Source: a virus. Taken from it: a stretch of 35,288 nt of DNA. The stretch is from the IMG/VR virus record IMGVR_UViG_3300030328_003647, positions 1 through 35,288 of that record; one strand, given 5' to 3'. This document shows, one piece after another, positions 1 to 8,304 of this stretch. The position numbers and the translations under genes are program-made. The notes under the pieces were generated by a model. That model made no database searches. It saw only the letters and a list, made by a program, of their open reading frames with translations, and had not been told where the DNA came from. Numbering within the stretch: position 1 is the first letter of the stretch; each line of letters starts with the position of its first letter.

Positions 1-275
1 ACAATGCAGAGGTTTATGAAGAAGCTCTTACTACTGTAATGAAAAATTATGTAGAACAAAAAGAGATATCGGTGGACATTAGCAGAGGATTCTACATAGG
101 CTTAGAGAGTTTGGTATACCTTTCGGTACCAGACAAAAATCTAAGAGGTAATCATAGAGTAACGTCTAAACGTATCTCTGTTACCAATAACGACATCACC
201 TGTACGTTAGGTTTAGACAAACGTAAACCAAGACTTGGTGATTACATCGAAAGGAAAATAACATTAGGAGGATAA
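1..275 (+). CDS. C-terminal part of a tail or baseplate-type protein (5' end outside window)
   Basis: The frame is open to the left edge (first whole codon at base 3), so the ATG at 39 is probably internal and this is the last 90 codons of a larger gene. The visible part is beta-rich and ends in a segment built around a Leu-Gly-Asp-Tyr-Ile motif just before the stop. That layout recalls C-terminal domains of phage baseplate-hub or late-control proteins, but the match is by general pattern only. It lies on the same strand as the virion genes at the right of the window, as expected if the tail module wraps round a circularly permuted genome. A strong GGAGG at 267-271, overlapping its end, serves the next gene. 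The tail assignment is inference. Confidence 0.45.
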   Translation, partial: NAEVYEEALTTVMKNYVEQKEISVDISRGFYIGLESLVYLSVPDKNLRGNHRVTSKRISVTNNDITCTLGLDKRKPRLGDYIERKITLGG

Positions 276-279
276 GGAA

Positions 280-678
280 ATGGCACACGGAATACCAAAT
301 GAGGAATGGACAGAAAAGATTAAAGATATAGGACTAAAAGGTTCTGCGAAAGTACATAAAGGGGACCCTTTCAAAGGGGTTCTTATGAGCGGAAGTACTT
401 CCAAGGGAACGGATGCGGTACGCAAACGTTCGTACAGAAGTGATATGTTCGGATACACTAATGACGAATGGCAGATATGTCTAGATATGGTTGAACTTAG
501 ACGTTCAGGACATACGTACGGACAGATAGCAAAACATCTAAATGAAAAGAATATCCGAACAAAAGCAGATAGAGAATGGAATTACTTTACAGCTAGGTTT
601 GTGACGCTGCGGACGGTTCAAGCCCTAGCATTGAAAGATACTGATTCAAAATATATCGAAGTTCTTGATATAGATTAG
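280..678 (+). CDS. Small DNA-binding protein with a recombinase-type helix-turn-helix
   Basis: This 132-residue protein starts four bases after the preceding stop with a good ribosome-binding site (GGAGG at 267-271). Residues about 58-110 have the pattern of the HTH segment found in the Recombinase domain of large serine recombinases: a YGQIAKHLNEK helix pair, then IRTKADREWNY. There is no catalytic serine domain, so it is more likely a DNA-binding or regulatory protein than a recombinase. Its last 86 bases overlap the end of the convergent primase gene on the other strand. The N-terminal 55 residues are basic and unrecognised. Function is inferred from the HTH pattern alone. Confidence 0.6.
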   Translation: MAHGIPNEEWTEKIKDIGLKGSAKVHKGDPFKGVLMSGSTSKGTDAVRKRSYRSDMFGYTNDEWQICLDMVELRRSGHTYGQIAKHLNEKNIRTKADREWNYFTARFVTLRTVQALALKDTDSKYIEVLDID

Positions 679-1726
679 ACCAGCCTATCTTGGCTGCACG
701 TTCTTCGAACATTGGGTTCAAAAATGAATCTGGCAGGGGGAATAGATAGCGAAGTTTTTTATCGCCTTCCCACCATTTAGAATTATCTACCCACTTACAA
801 GTCCAAGCAAGTTGATACATAGTTATCTTTACATTGCTTAGGTCTTTCCAACCTGAATACTGCCATAGCCATTCGGCTATTTCTTTTGGACTCATACGTT
901 CCCATATGTGCATATAACTTATCAGTGGCCATTTGAGACTGTGGTCTACGTGGTCACAATCAACTACACGTTTGAATATAGTTGGCATACGTTGGTACAC
1001 TTTGTTTTCTGCTGTAGGACGTTTGCTGTCTGCGTTAAAGTCAGGAAGGTCTTCCAGTAATACACCTATGTCATTAGTCGAACGTTCGTACTTATATACT
1101 ACATATGTGTCACTATAGTGAACTTCTGGAAATTTATCGAACGATATAAGGGGAACATCTAAGTTCATTCTTTTCTTTACTGTTTGAAAATCATCTTCAT
1201 ACTTATACGGAACGGAGAACATATTTGAACCTAAGTGTTTACAGAATGAGCGAAGCATCCTCCTCTTCGTGAACATTGCACAGTCTATCCCAGGGGTATC
1301 GTCGAAGACAAGTCTCTGTTTGACCTCTGGTGTACTTATCTTATAGATTGTATAAGCTAAGTCCTGCATATTATTTAAAGCAGTATGTTCGTCAATGTCT
1401 TCTTCAAACACTAACTTAAATATAAGCTGAACTCCTTTGCTACCAGATGCTTTAAGTACTGGTTCTACGTGCAAGTAGTTCTTGATAGTATCATATAGGC
1501 CGCGTGCGGCAATCAAAACATTCCTATCAAAACGTTTAGTATCTATATCTAATACAAAGAGGAATGCATTTTCTTCTTTATATTTAATTGACCTCAACCA
1601 ACTTCCTTCAGTAGGTTCAGGTATAACGTCATTACTAAAAAAGAATCCATCCTTTTTAGGTACTACGTATCTCAGTTCATCTGCGCCATCGCAGAACGTG
1701 AGATTTAACTCATCAATTGTTGTCAT
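593..1726 (-). CDS. priS: Archaeo-eukaryotic DNA primase: small-subunit catalytic domain plus a PriL-like C-terminal domain
   Basis: The 377-residue protein would make primers for the viral polymerase B. Catalytic motifs of the archaeo-eukaryotic primase superfamily are visible: hydrophobic strand then D60-x-D62 (metal binding), SGSKGVQ at 94-100 (the SGsrGxH motif, with Gln in place of the usual His), and a third-metal region around D148 followed by RRMLRS. After residue 245, a P-T-I...MSPKEIAEWL...TMYQL pattern resembles the C-terminal domain of the large primase subunit PriL. The four iron-sulfur cysteines expected there are not conserved (only C257 and C310), so it may be a degenerate fusion. 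The start has GGAG upstream inside the preceding 30-codon gene. It is the last gene of the leftward operon and overlaps the convergent gene at 280-678. Confidence 0.8.
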   Translation of the reverse strand: MTTIDELNLTFCDGADELRYVVPKKDGFFFSNDVIPEPTEGSWLRSIKYKEENAFLFVLDIDTKRFDRNVLIAARGLYDTIKNYLHVEPVLKASGSKGVQLIFKLVFEEDIDEHTALNNMQDLAYTIYKISTPEVKQRLVFDDTPGIDCAMFTKRRMLRSFCKHLGSNMFSVPYKYEDDFQTVKKRMNLDVPLISFDKFPEVHYSDTYVVYKYERSTNDIGVLLEDLPDFNADSKRPTAENKVYQRMPTIFKRVVDCDHVDHSLKWPLISYMHIWERMSPKEIAEWLWQYSGWKDLSNVKITMYQLAWTCKWVDNSKWWEGDKKLRYLFPLPDSFLNPMFEERAAKIGWSNLYQELRYILNQYLSMLGLEPSAASQT

Positions 1727-1734
1727 TTCTACTC

Positions 1735-1827
1735 CTATGGATTACAAGTTAGACATATCCAAGTTCCATCGTATTTCACTAGGAATGCTTTCCCTTCGCA
1801 TCGATAACACCGTACTGGTTTGTTCAT
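1735..1827 (-). CDS. 30-residue zinc-ribbon microprotein
   Basis: This is a short gene between the ribonucleotide reductase and the primase. The peptide has the arrangement C-x2-C-x14-C-x2-C (CYRC ... CLTC), a minimal zinc ribbon. Its ATG lies two bases after the reductase stop, and its stop is eight bases before the primase ATG, so it fills the gap exactly. Its 3' end carries the GGAG used by primase. It may be a structural metal-binding or protein-interaction module; a specific role cannot be inferred. Confidence 0.7.
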   Translation of the reverse strand: MNKPVRCYRCEGKAFLVKYDGTWICLTCNP

Positions 1828-1829
1828 AT

Positions 1830-3698
1830 TTACACATCGCATTTATCTCCACTACAGGCTAGTTCCTTAGCGCCCGAGGTATTATCACTCGTTTCGAATT
1901 TCGGTAGTTGCTCATAATCAATTGCTTTACTTATAATAGAATTATATTTGCTTTCAGTTATCTCTTTATATGGGGCTAGTTCGTACTGACCACCATCATA
2001 AGGCAGAAAAGATACACCATTAATAATATTCCAATTTTGATATACCCAGTTACCGACTTCAAACCATTCATCATCTTTAACATATACAGTAAGAGAAGCA
2101 TTGTGTTCACACCAGTTTTCTTGTATTCGTTTGTATAACTCTAATTGTTCAATCGCTCCAATATCTTTCCTAGTGAGACTATCATCAGGAGAAATAACAG
2201 GAAATTCACAAACATACGTTGTAGCGAGTCCATCCTTTTGTCCGACCTCGGGATAGAAAGTTACTCCCTGCTCTCTCATCATATGATAAAGAGGGTCAGT
2301 AGCGGAAATTCTATACCGTCGTAAGTAGTATCTGGAATAACGTGGATGCATACCTGATGCTGAGTTAACTAATTGGCTAACTGTACCACTTGGTTTTATA
2401 CAAGTTACTGCTTTCGAATGTTGAACTCCTAATGTGTCAGCTCCTTTCCTAGAAATGCGCAAAGCACGCATTTTAAGCGCGTTTAAGGCCTCCGATGTTA
2501 ATACGGGTAGGTTATCACACACTCCAGTTAAACTAACGCCTAACAGCCTTTCTACGTCACAGTTCTTTTTCCACTTAGGTCTCAAGTAAGGGAAGTCAGT
2601 GAACGTGGATTGAATTACTCCCATCCAAGTTGCTGTCTCTACCTTATCTAATAATGTATCTAAGTTATCGTAGTCTTTTACTACTACTTCAGATAGGTTA
2701 CAGAACTCTTGGTCTCTTAGCATTATCTCTCCGCAGGGGTTAGTACCTTCAATCATATTTCCATTCCTTCTCTTAGGTGCAGCATTGCGTGCTCCATCTA
2801 GATTGAATATACCTCTCTCGCCTGTTCCTGAAGCAGCTAGTGTTGCCCATTCTTTGAGGAACTCTACTGCTGTAGGTTTAGATTCATATACTGCTGAGTT
2901 ATTCGCCATAGCTCTTCTTAGAGGGAATGGCCATATCTTAGCATCCCTCATCTTCTCATCATCTAAGTCAGATAATGATATCTGCGAACTTCTACGAACT
3001 CCCCCTGACACAACTATCTCTGCTATCTGATTACATATATCGTGACACTCTAGGGTTCTTAATTTCCTTCCTTGTGCTTTACTGAATACTTCACGTATAA
3101 ATTGATGCAATCTAATAAGCGGTGCTGGACCAGACGAACGTCCACCCATAGTGGCTAGACGTGCTCCTTCTGGTCTTAACTCTGAGTAATCAAAGTGTAT
3201 GTGTTTACCTTCAAACAAGGCATTCATCAGCACCTTTACCGAGTCGGCCCATCCCTCTTTAGAATCAGGTACCGTATAATCTGGTAATCTTTCTTCTGTA
3301 AGTTCAGGGACGACAGGGAACTTGTTGACGTGTTTTTCCGAAACGCTAAAACCAAAGCCGGTCCCACACATTAGTATATGTAAACACTCTGCAAATGATT
3401 CTATTGAATCAATGTTTGCGAATGAGCAATTGTATATACACGTGTTGTCTTTCTCGGCAGGTGGTCCTGCAGCCCATAACATACGCATACTTGGCATAAC
3501 TTCAAATGAAGTTACATACTTTCTTATCTTGCGTATTGTCTTCTTTGGTATATCTGGTTGATGTTTAGTTATAAACCCAATATATCTTTCGACTGTTTCA
3601 GGCCACGTTTCTCTACGTTTATCTTCTTCTCTCCATCGTGCGTAAGTTCTTACGTAGACAAACTCTGCGCAAGCGTTCGGAAATTGTACGTCAGTCAT
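1830..3698 (-). CDS. nrdJ: Adenosylcobalamin-dependent (class II) ribonucleoside-triphosphate reductase
   Basis: This enzyme reduces ribonucleotides to deoxyribonucleotides to feed viral DNA synthesis. The 622-residue protein opens with the YVRTYARW...ETWPETVERYI segment typical of the monomeric Lactobacillus-type (RTPR) class II enzymes. It has the first redox cysteine in YNCSF (C91). The active-site loop is TNPCGEI with C322 and E324, followed by C333. At the extreme C-terminus is a swinging redox pair, C-x4-C (CSGDKC). It appears intact but is shorter than the roughly 740-residue bacterial enzyme. It needs coenzyme B12, which the host must make or take up. It sits six bases after the upstream gene and directly before the 30-codon zinc-ribbon gene. 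Confidence 0.93.
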   Translation of the reverse strand: MTDVQFPNACAEFVYVRTYARWREEDKRRETWPETVERYIGFITKHQPDIPKKTIRKIRKYVTSFEVMPSMRMLWAAGPPAEKDNTCIYNCSFANIDSIESFAECLHILMCGTGFGFSVSEKHVNKFPVVPELTEERLPDYTVPDSKEGWADSVKVLMNALFEGKHIHFDYSELRPEGARLATMGGRSSGPAPLIRLHQFIREVFSKAQGRKLRTLECHDICNQIAEIVVSGGVRRSSQISLSDLDDEKMRDAKIWPFPLRRAMANNSAVYESKPTAVEFLKEWATLAASGTGERGIFNLDGARNAAPKRRNGNMIEGTNPCGEIMLRDQEFCNLSEVVVKDYDNLDTLLDKVETATWMGVIQSTFTDFPYLRPKWKKNCDVERLLGVSLTGVCDNLPVLTSEALNALKMRALRISRKGADTLGVQHSKAVTCIKPSGTVSQLVNSASGMHPRYSRYYLRRYRISATDPLYHMMREQGVTFYPEVGQKDGLATTYVCEFPVISPDDSLTRKDIGAIEQLELYKRIQENWCEHNASLTVYVKDDEWFEVGNWVYQNWNIINGVSFLPYDGGQYELAPYKEITESKYNSIISKAIDYEQLPKFETSDNTSGAKELACSGDKCDV

Positions 3699-3704
3699 AT
3701 TTAT

Positions 3705-3980
3705 CTATCCGTAATGTTGGTCCTGTCCCTTTTTCTTAGAGACTTTCATTCTTTCTTTCTGTTTATCCATCATAAATTCATCTAAGCGTGTCCAGAATCT
3801 TAATAGCTCATCGTTAAAATCAACCAATGGCATCTCTTCTGAAGTACTCAGGCAAATCCTGAATCCGTCAAACGAAATCTCAGCGAAATGTTTCTTCTCA
3901 TTAGATACATCTCCCTGCATATTCGTGTGGTCTAGCATTTGTGGCGTTACGCCGGTCATCTCGTTATTGTTATCTTCCAT
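3705..3980 (-). CDS. Hypothetical 91-residue acidic-to-basic protein
   Basis: I do not recognise a family. The protein begins with an Asn/Glu-rich, Met-containing stretch, has a short central beta-like segment (HFAEISFDGFRICLS) and ends in a Lys-rich helix with KQKERMKVSKKKGQ. The start overlaps the end of the upstream 100-residue gene by 11 bases, and ribonucleotide reductase follows after six bases. It therefore belongs to the replication operon. Confidence 0.6.
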   Translation of the reverse strand: MEDNNNEMTGVTPQMLDHTNMQGDVSNEKKHFAEISFDGFRICLSTSEEMPLVDFNDELLRFWTRLDEFMMDKQKERMKVSKKKGQDQHYG

Positions 3981-4272
3981 ATTTTTCTCCTATAAAATTT
4001 TTAAAATTTTCTTTTGTTGTTATATAGTAAGTTCGTTCTCTATTCTTAGATGTAAAGAAGGATGTTACTCCTCCATTCCTCTCACTATATTTAACTATGT
4101 GTCCGAGTTGTCGGTTATTCATAGTTATCTTCTTGCCGTGCCTGTTAACGTAATATACATTTTCTATAATATCGTCACGTAGCACTACTTTATTCTCTCC
4201 TACATATTCTTCTAGCTCCTTTACTAACTCTTTAAAATCTCCCTTAGTAAAGTATTGTCTGGTTCTGTACAT
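3970..4272 (-). CDS. Small basic protein, possible winged-helix domain
   Basis: This is a 100-residue protein of no clear family. Residues 50-90 (NNRQLGHIVKY, then a turn, then RTYYITTKE) have the helix-wing look of a small DNA-binding winged helix, but this is a weak impression. The ATG shares one base with the stop of the Hjc-like gene (TAATG), and its own end overlaps the next gene by 11 bases, so translation is probably coupled to the recombination and replication genes on both sides. Confidence 0.55.
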   Translation of the reverse strand: MYRTRQYFTKGDFKELVKELEEYVGENKVVLRDDIIENVYYVNRHGKKITMNNRQLGHIVKYSERNGGVTSFFTSKNRERTYYITTKENFKNFIGEKYGR

Positions 4273-4697
4273 TATAATATTACCTCCGTAAATTCTTTTA
4301 ATGACAATCCATCATCGTAAGCTAAAACTAACTGATTAATATTTGATATAGGAATGAATCTCCATTTAGTTTCTTTCCTAGTTGGTCCACGTGTTATCTT
4401 TCTAAAAGCATACCACGTTACTATCTTGTGTTTCTTCCATATACCATCGTACTTTTCAAATTGTTTTTTTACTCTTGGATTATATGCTAAATTAATATTA
4501 GATGTTGTGCTTGATGTTTTAACCTCTATTGGTACAAACTTCTTACCATATTTGTGCACAACAAACAAATCCCAACCTTGAGTATTACCAGAGGGTGATA
4601 CATAGCAATCATTCCTTTTAGTTCCGATTAATTTTACTAATTCACCTTCGTATCTGGTTCTATTTTTAGGTGGGGCTCTTCGATTCTTTTTTCTCAT
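4272..4697 (-). CDS. hjc: Hjc-like Holliday junction resolvase (PD-(D/E)XK nuclease)
   Basis: This enzyme probably resolves branched recombination or replication intermediates before packaging. The 141-residue protein has the order of archaeal Hjc: a basic N-terminus, acidic residues in YEGEL (E17/E19), a catalytic Asp in GWDLFVV (D43), and the E-x-K strand PIEVKTS (E58, K60), then a helix with QFEKYD. Length fits Hjc (about 120-140). A generic restriction-type or VRR-like nuclease is the main alternative. It lies 17 bases after the DNA polymerase stop and is TAATG-coupled to the next gene. Confidence 0.72.
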   Translation of the reverse strand: MRKKNRRAPPKNRTRYEGELVKLIGTKRNDCYVSPSGNTQGWDLFVVHKYGKKFVPIEVKTSSTTSNINLAYNPRVKKQFEKYDGIWKKHKIVTWYAFRKITRGPTRKETKWRFIPISNINQLVLAYDDGLSLKEFTEVIL

Positions 4698-4714
4698 TTT
4701 AGCAACTCTTGTAT

Positions 4715-6970
4715 TTAGAACAGTTTTAGTTGCTTAGTATTACTCCGAAGACCCATATCATCCCAACCAAAAACACCTGCTATATCAGACATAGTTTTTA
4801 CTATCCTATCTGCATAATAGTCTCTATCAAACTTAGCTGAAAGTTCAGCAGTTTCTACGTAGGGTTCAACCTCCATAGGTGTGGTTTTCGAATTAGATAC
4901 AACCCAGCTTATTTTTGTACCTGGTAACCAAGGGTATCCTCGGGCCTGCAATTTCATAGCTGCTTGTACTCCTGCATTCGAGTCAGGATTTACGTAATCT
5001 TTTGGTGATTTGACACTCTTTGTTATGAGTAAATCTTCTAAATCAACTTCCGTATTCTTTATTGTCTTGACCGTATCGGTCACTAGTCTTAAAGCTTCGT
5101 CGGGTTTCTTATCTAAAATAAGTCTGAGAGATTTCTCTAAGATTTCTCTCTGTATCTTAAATGAATCACCCCTCTTAAGCTCATAGCCTTTAACGTAGAA
5201 CTCCTTCTTAGGCCATTCTACCTTAGCGGCATATCTTTTCTTCGCACCGTGTGTAAAGAATGTCTCTAGAATCTTTTCTAATTCCATCTCTAATCCACGT
5301 GCTGATAGTTCCTCGGCTAACTTATGCGGGTCTCTATCGTTTTTTAGCTGTACAAAGACACTGTCTGTGTCTCCGTATATGACTGTGTATTTTTGGGCGC
5401 CGAGCTCCTCGTACACATTTTGTATGCCTAGTCTAGCAAATGCTGTTATGCTTCCACCAATCGAAGGATTAGTGAAACGATAGAAGTCACTAGCCATAAC
5501 GCCATAGAAAGAGTTCATAATTACCTTAATACTAGATTGTAATCTGTCATAGTAATCACCACTCTTTTCAACTTTTAGTTTAGTCTCATCTCTCCAGTCC
5601 CATAATTCTTTTAGAATTTTAGGAACTATAGCTTCTTTATCTAATCTAAAATACACCCCGAGGGGGGAGCGCACGCTGTCATCAGTCTCTGTCTTGGTAA
5701 AAGTCGTCGGACAAATATTATTACTAATCATAACACTAGGATACATTGATTTAAAATCAAAAATACCTACGTTTTCATAGATACCAGGCTCAAAGACCTC
5801 GAATACGGTTGCTCCTTTTATTTTCTTAGCTTTGTTATTCCAATTATTTTGTGGAACCGCAAAACCAAGTTTATCGAAACGTCGAATGAGTAGGGAGTCG
5901 ACGATACGAGATGTCGCGGGGGCAAACGAATGTTCAAGAGGTAGGTCACAAGCTACAGTTAGAGCCATAGCTTTAGATATTGCGGCCACCTTCTCGTGCA
6001 TAAAGACTTCATAGGTCACATTTACATCCTGCTTGCAATATTTAATTACAGCTAGACGTCTGTTCTTCCATTCTTCCTCTATGCGAGAGGCATCCACATT
6101 ATCTTTGGAACCTACTCCTAATAGTTCACCCACGAACCCCAACGATTCTTGAATCGGTTGAAGTTCCTGTCTTACTTGTTGCCAAGTATCAACGAATATC
6201 CTGCCTGATACATACCAAGCTTTCATCTTTCGTTTATTGTCATCTCTCATCCAAGGTTCATCGCCCGCTCTACCTATACCGAAGTTAACATTCAACGAAC
6301 GACATTTGTCCATTATCTTAGGAATATCGAATCCGTTGCTGTTATATCCAGTAATGATATCAGGGTCTACATCTTGAATAAAGTCGACGAAGTCCTCAAT
6401 CATTTTGGCTTCGCCTCCTGCGTTAGTAAATACTACGCCGGGTTGGTCGTTTATCTGAGCGCCGATGCAATACATTTCTTTAGTTCGTAAGCTACATTCT
6501 ATATCAAAAGTTAACACATCAAGCTTGACTTCAAATGGAGAGCATCTCTCGATAGATAGAACTTCATCGAATTGATTATGTTCTACTTCTACAAATGCTC
6601 CCAAGTCGTTGTCATATAAATATCTTAACTGATATATAATATCGCCACTAAATACTGTACGGCCTCTACTAATTAATTTCTCTCTTAGTCTAGGCATATG
6701 TTTAGGATGTCTCAGTTCTACTTTGACACAATCATATTTCTCTTGGTAGTGTTCTAGTTCTACTGATTCACCTAACGTTGCACCTGCCATTCCCAGTAAA
6801 CGACGGTCGTGTGAAGACGGGTTTGCGAGATAGAAGTACGGCTTAAATTTTTCTTCATAGAATACTAAACTCTCTCCGTGCTCAGTCTTTCCGTATAATC
6901 TAATTATAGGTAAGTCTGACACTGGGTCAGTTATGTAATCAACGTTTGTTAGAAATATTTTTGTCCGCAT
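4715..6970 (-). CDS. polB: Family B DNA polymerase with proofreading exonuclease
   Basis: This is the replicative polymerase of the virus. All expected motifs are present in the 751 residues. Exonuclease I is TFDIE (D156, E158), exonuclease II is GYNSNGFD (208-215), and exonuclease III is YCKQDVNV (311-318). Polymerase motif A is FDFKSMYPS (404-412), motif B is IKVIMNSFYG (481-490), and motif C is YGDTDS (532-537). A KKRY motif lies in the thumb-palm region. Catalytic residues look intact, so both polymerase and 3'-5' exonuclease should be active. The start is preceded by AGGAG and lies eight bases from the Cas4-like nuclease stop. It appears protein- or RNA-primed; the adjacent primase gene favours RNA or DNA primers. 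Confidence 0.96.
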   Translation of the reverse strand: MRTKIFLTNVDYITDPVSDLPIIRLYGKTEHGESLVFYEEKFKPYFYLANPSSHDRRLLGMAGATLGESVELEHYQEKYDCVKVELRHPKHMPRLREKLISRGRTVFSGDIIYQLRYLYDNDLGAFVEVEHNQFDEVLSIERCSPFEVKLDVLTFDIECSLRTKEMYCIGAQINDQPGVVFTNAGGEAKMIEDFVDFIQDVDPDIITGYNSNGFDIPKIMDKCRSLNVNFGIGRAGDEPWMRDDNKRKMKAWYVSGRIFVDTWQQVRQELQPIQESLGFVGELLGVGSKDNVDASRIEEEWKNRRLAVIKYCKQDVNVTYEVFMHEKVAAISKAMALTVACDLPLEHSFAPATSRIVDSLLIRRFDKLGFAVPQNNWNNKAKKIKGATVFEVFEPGIYENVGIFDFKSMYPSVMISNNICPTTFTKTETDDSVRSPLGVYFRLDKEAIVPKILKELWDWRDETKLKVEKSGDYYDRLQSSIKVIMNSFYGVMASDFYRFTNPSIGGSITAFARLGIQNVYEELGAQKYTVIYGDTDSVFVQLKNDRDPHKLAEELSARGLEMELEKILETFFTHGAKKRYAAKVEWPKKEFYVKGYELKRGDSFKIQREILEKSLRLILDKKPDEALRLVTDTVKTIKNTEVDLEDLLITKSVKSPKDYVNPDSNAGVQAAMKLQARGYPWLPGTKISWVVSNSKTTPMEVEPYVETAELSAKFDRDYYADRIVKTMSDIAGVFGWDDMGLRSNTKQLKLF

Positions 6971-6978
6971 TTATTCTC

Positions 6979-7866
6979 CTACTCTACTGCAAACTCATTT
7001 AGTTCCCAACACTTATCAGAAAAGTTACAGTATTGGCAATGCCAATCTGACTTGTGGGTTACTCCATCAATCACTTTAGATTTCTGAAGTGCCGTTTTCT
7101 TTTTGTTTGGGTATGCCTTATATGGACGTTCGGGTAGCTCTCCACGTGCTATCCTATCCATCACAAGCCACATTCTCTCAATGAGAGTCTCAACAAATGG
7201 TTCGTTCAGTTTAAGAACGTGTACTGATTCCTCAGAATTGTTCTTATTATAATAATGTAATACTCCGTATTTAATACTTTCGCCGTACATACCTAATTGT
7301 AATTGAGCGAAGTGGTCGTATTTGGGAACATCTTTAGCTCCGAACCAATATATCTGTCCTTGCTTGTTCTTCCCTGTACTGTATGGGAAGTCAGCGCTGC
7401 TTTTAAATTCAGTGACCATACTGTCGGTGTCTACTCCTAGTAGTTTTTCTTCACCGAACTTTCTCTTCAATATACCATCTACTCTGTAGTGTAATAAGAA
7501 GTCACCTTCGTGTCCATCTCTCTTTGGTATATGTATCTCGCCTGGAGCCTCTTCGTAGAATTTCCATCCATCCACTTGCCTATATCTATCTGATATACCT
7601 TCGTGTATGGCATCTCCCAGAGCGAATATCTTTAACTGTTTTGGTCCGATAGATGGATTAGTTTCCTTCTCTCCAGACACTGAATAAAACAACTGACGTT
7701 CACATCTTGTTGCGTCTGACGCGTAAAATGTTCTCCGTGTTCTATTACTTTTCCACTGTGTAGGTTCATCCAAATATTTAAAGAGAGATTCATTATCCTC
7801 TTTAGATAGTTCCATAATACTCACATCGTAGAGTTCTTTTATTTTATCAAATTCTTCTATTTTCAT
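6979..7866 (-). CDS. Cas4/RecB-like PD-(D/E)XK exonuclease with iron-sulfur cysteines
   Basis: A nuclease probably acting in DNA end processing or recombination. I place the start at the ATG at 7866 (295 residues), one base overlapping the upstream stop (TAATG) and following GGAGG; a TTG three codons' length upstream is less well placed. Numbering from that ATG, C55 lies in DATRCERQ and H88 in a DAIHEG motif. Catalytic residues are D130 (RVDGIL) and E153-x-K155 (TEFKSS), followed by a QLQLGMY helix. Three cysteines follow near the end (C277, C280, C286). One early plus three late cysteines is the 4Fe-4S signature of Cas4 and AddB-type nucleases. No CRISPR array or cas genes are nearby, so a replication role is more likely than adaptation. 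Confidence 0.85.
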   Translation of the reverse strand: MKIEEFDKIKELYDVSIMELSKEDNESLFKYLDEPTQWKSNRTRRTFYASDATRCERQLFYSVSGEKETNPSIGPKQLKIFALGDAIHEGISDRYRQVDGWKFYEEAPGEIHIPKRDGHEGDFLLHYRVDGILKRKFGEEKLLGVDTDSMVTEFKSSADFPYSTGKNKQGQIYWFGAKDVPKYDHFAQLQLGMYGESIKYGVLHYYNKNNSEESVHVLKLNEPFVETLIERMWLVMDRIARGELPERPYKAYPNKKKTALQKSKVIDGVTHKSDWHCQYCNFSDKCWELNEFAVE

Positions 7867-8012
7867 TACCAATCAACCTCCTCGTGGTTAACTATTGTTT
7901 CCCGTTTGCATTTCAGGCATTCATAAATGCTCTTATCTGCACTTTTATACACTAAGGTACATACTGAATAACAGTATGAGCATAGCGTAGAGCCTTCAGG
8001 ATACCAGCTCAT
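7866..8012 (-). CDS. 48-residue zinc-ribbon protein
   Basis: The peptide contains two CxxC knuckles (CSYC and CLKC) about 17 residues apart, a zinc ribbon. I chose the ATG at 8012 because it overlaps the stop of the upstream 26-codon gene as ATGA, and the stop overlaps the nuclease ATG as TAATG. A longer reading from 8069 (67 residues) in the same frame would run across the whole upstream microgene and is less likely. Function unknown. Confidence 0.65.
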   Translation of the reverse strand: MSWYPEGSTLCSYCYSVCTLVYKSADKSIYECLKCKRETIVNHEEVDW

Positions 8013-8089
8013 AGTAGTGTCACCCACGCGAGAAGGATAGACAACCCTATAGTAAGGGCTATCATCCATTCGGCTTCACTTAAATACAT
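8009..8089 (-). CDS. 26-residue single-pass membrane microprotein
   Basis: The peptide is an acidic/aromatic N-terminus (MYLSEAEW) followed by an uninterrupted hydrophobic helix of about 18 residues. Its ATG shares a base with the stop of the 71-residue gene (TAATG) and its stop overlaps the zinc-ribbon gene (ATGA). That exact head-to-tail fit is the main support for such a short gene. It looks like the membrane microproteins at 8984-9474. Confidence 0.55.
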   Translation of the reverse strand: MYLSEAEWMIALTIGLSILLAWVTLL

Positions 8090-8304
8090 TATTTCGGTCC
8101 CTTCTTTCCATAATATGGGTCGTCTTGAATCTTAGTCTTACCTATAATATTGCCAGCGTTTATGTTTGCCATATCGTGGTATTGTTGTAGTATCTGACCA
8201 AGTTCGTCGACCCACTTACTTACTATGAGTTCTTCGTATATGTCATTCTTTAATTCGAATTCCATAACTTCTAAACTCGCTTTGAATCTTTCAAATCCAT
8301 TCAT
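8089..8304 (-). CDS. Hypothetical 71-residue protein
   Basis: This mostly helical, charged protein of no recognised family has an N-terminal helix rich in Glu/Lys and a GKKGPK tail. The ATG overlaps the stop of the phytoene synthase gene (ATGA). It is therefore the first gene downstream of that enzyme and part of the same translation-coupled chain, which may hint at a shared role, but no function can be read from the sequence. Confidence 0.6.
   Translation of the reverse strand: MNGFERFKASLEVMEFELKNDIYEELIVSKWVDELGQILQQYHDMANINAGNIIGKTKIQDDPYYGKKGPK

Noticed and set aside
280-678. Serine recombinase or integrase
   Set aside because: Only the recombinase-type helix-turn-helix is present, with no catalytic domain and no attachment-site repeat nearby.
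1482-1862. 126-codon frame on the plus strand
   Set aside because: It is antisense to primase and to the 30-residue zinc-ribbon gene, both of which have supporting motifs and junctions.
6979-7872. Cas4-like nuclease as a sign of a CRISPR system
   Set aside because: No direct-repeat array or other cas gene is visible; similar nucleases are common in replication modules of archaeal viruses.
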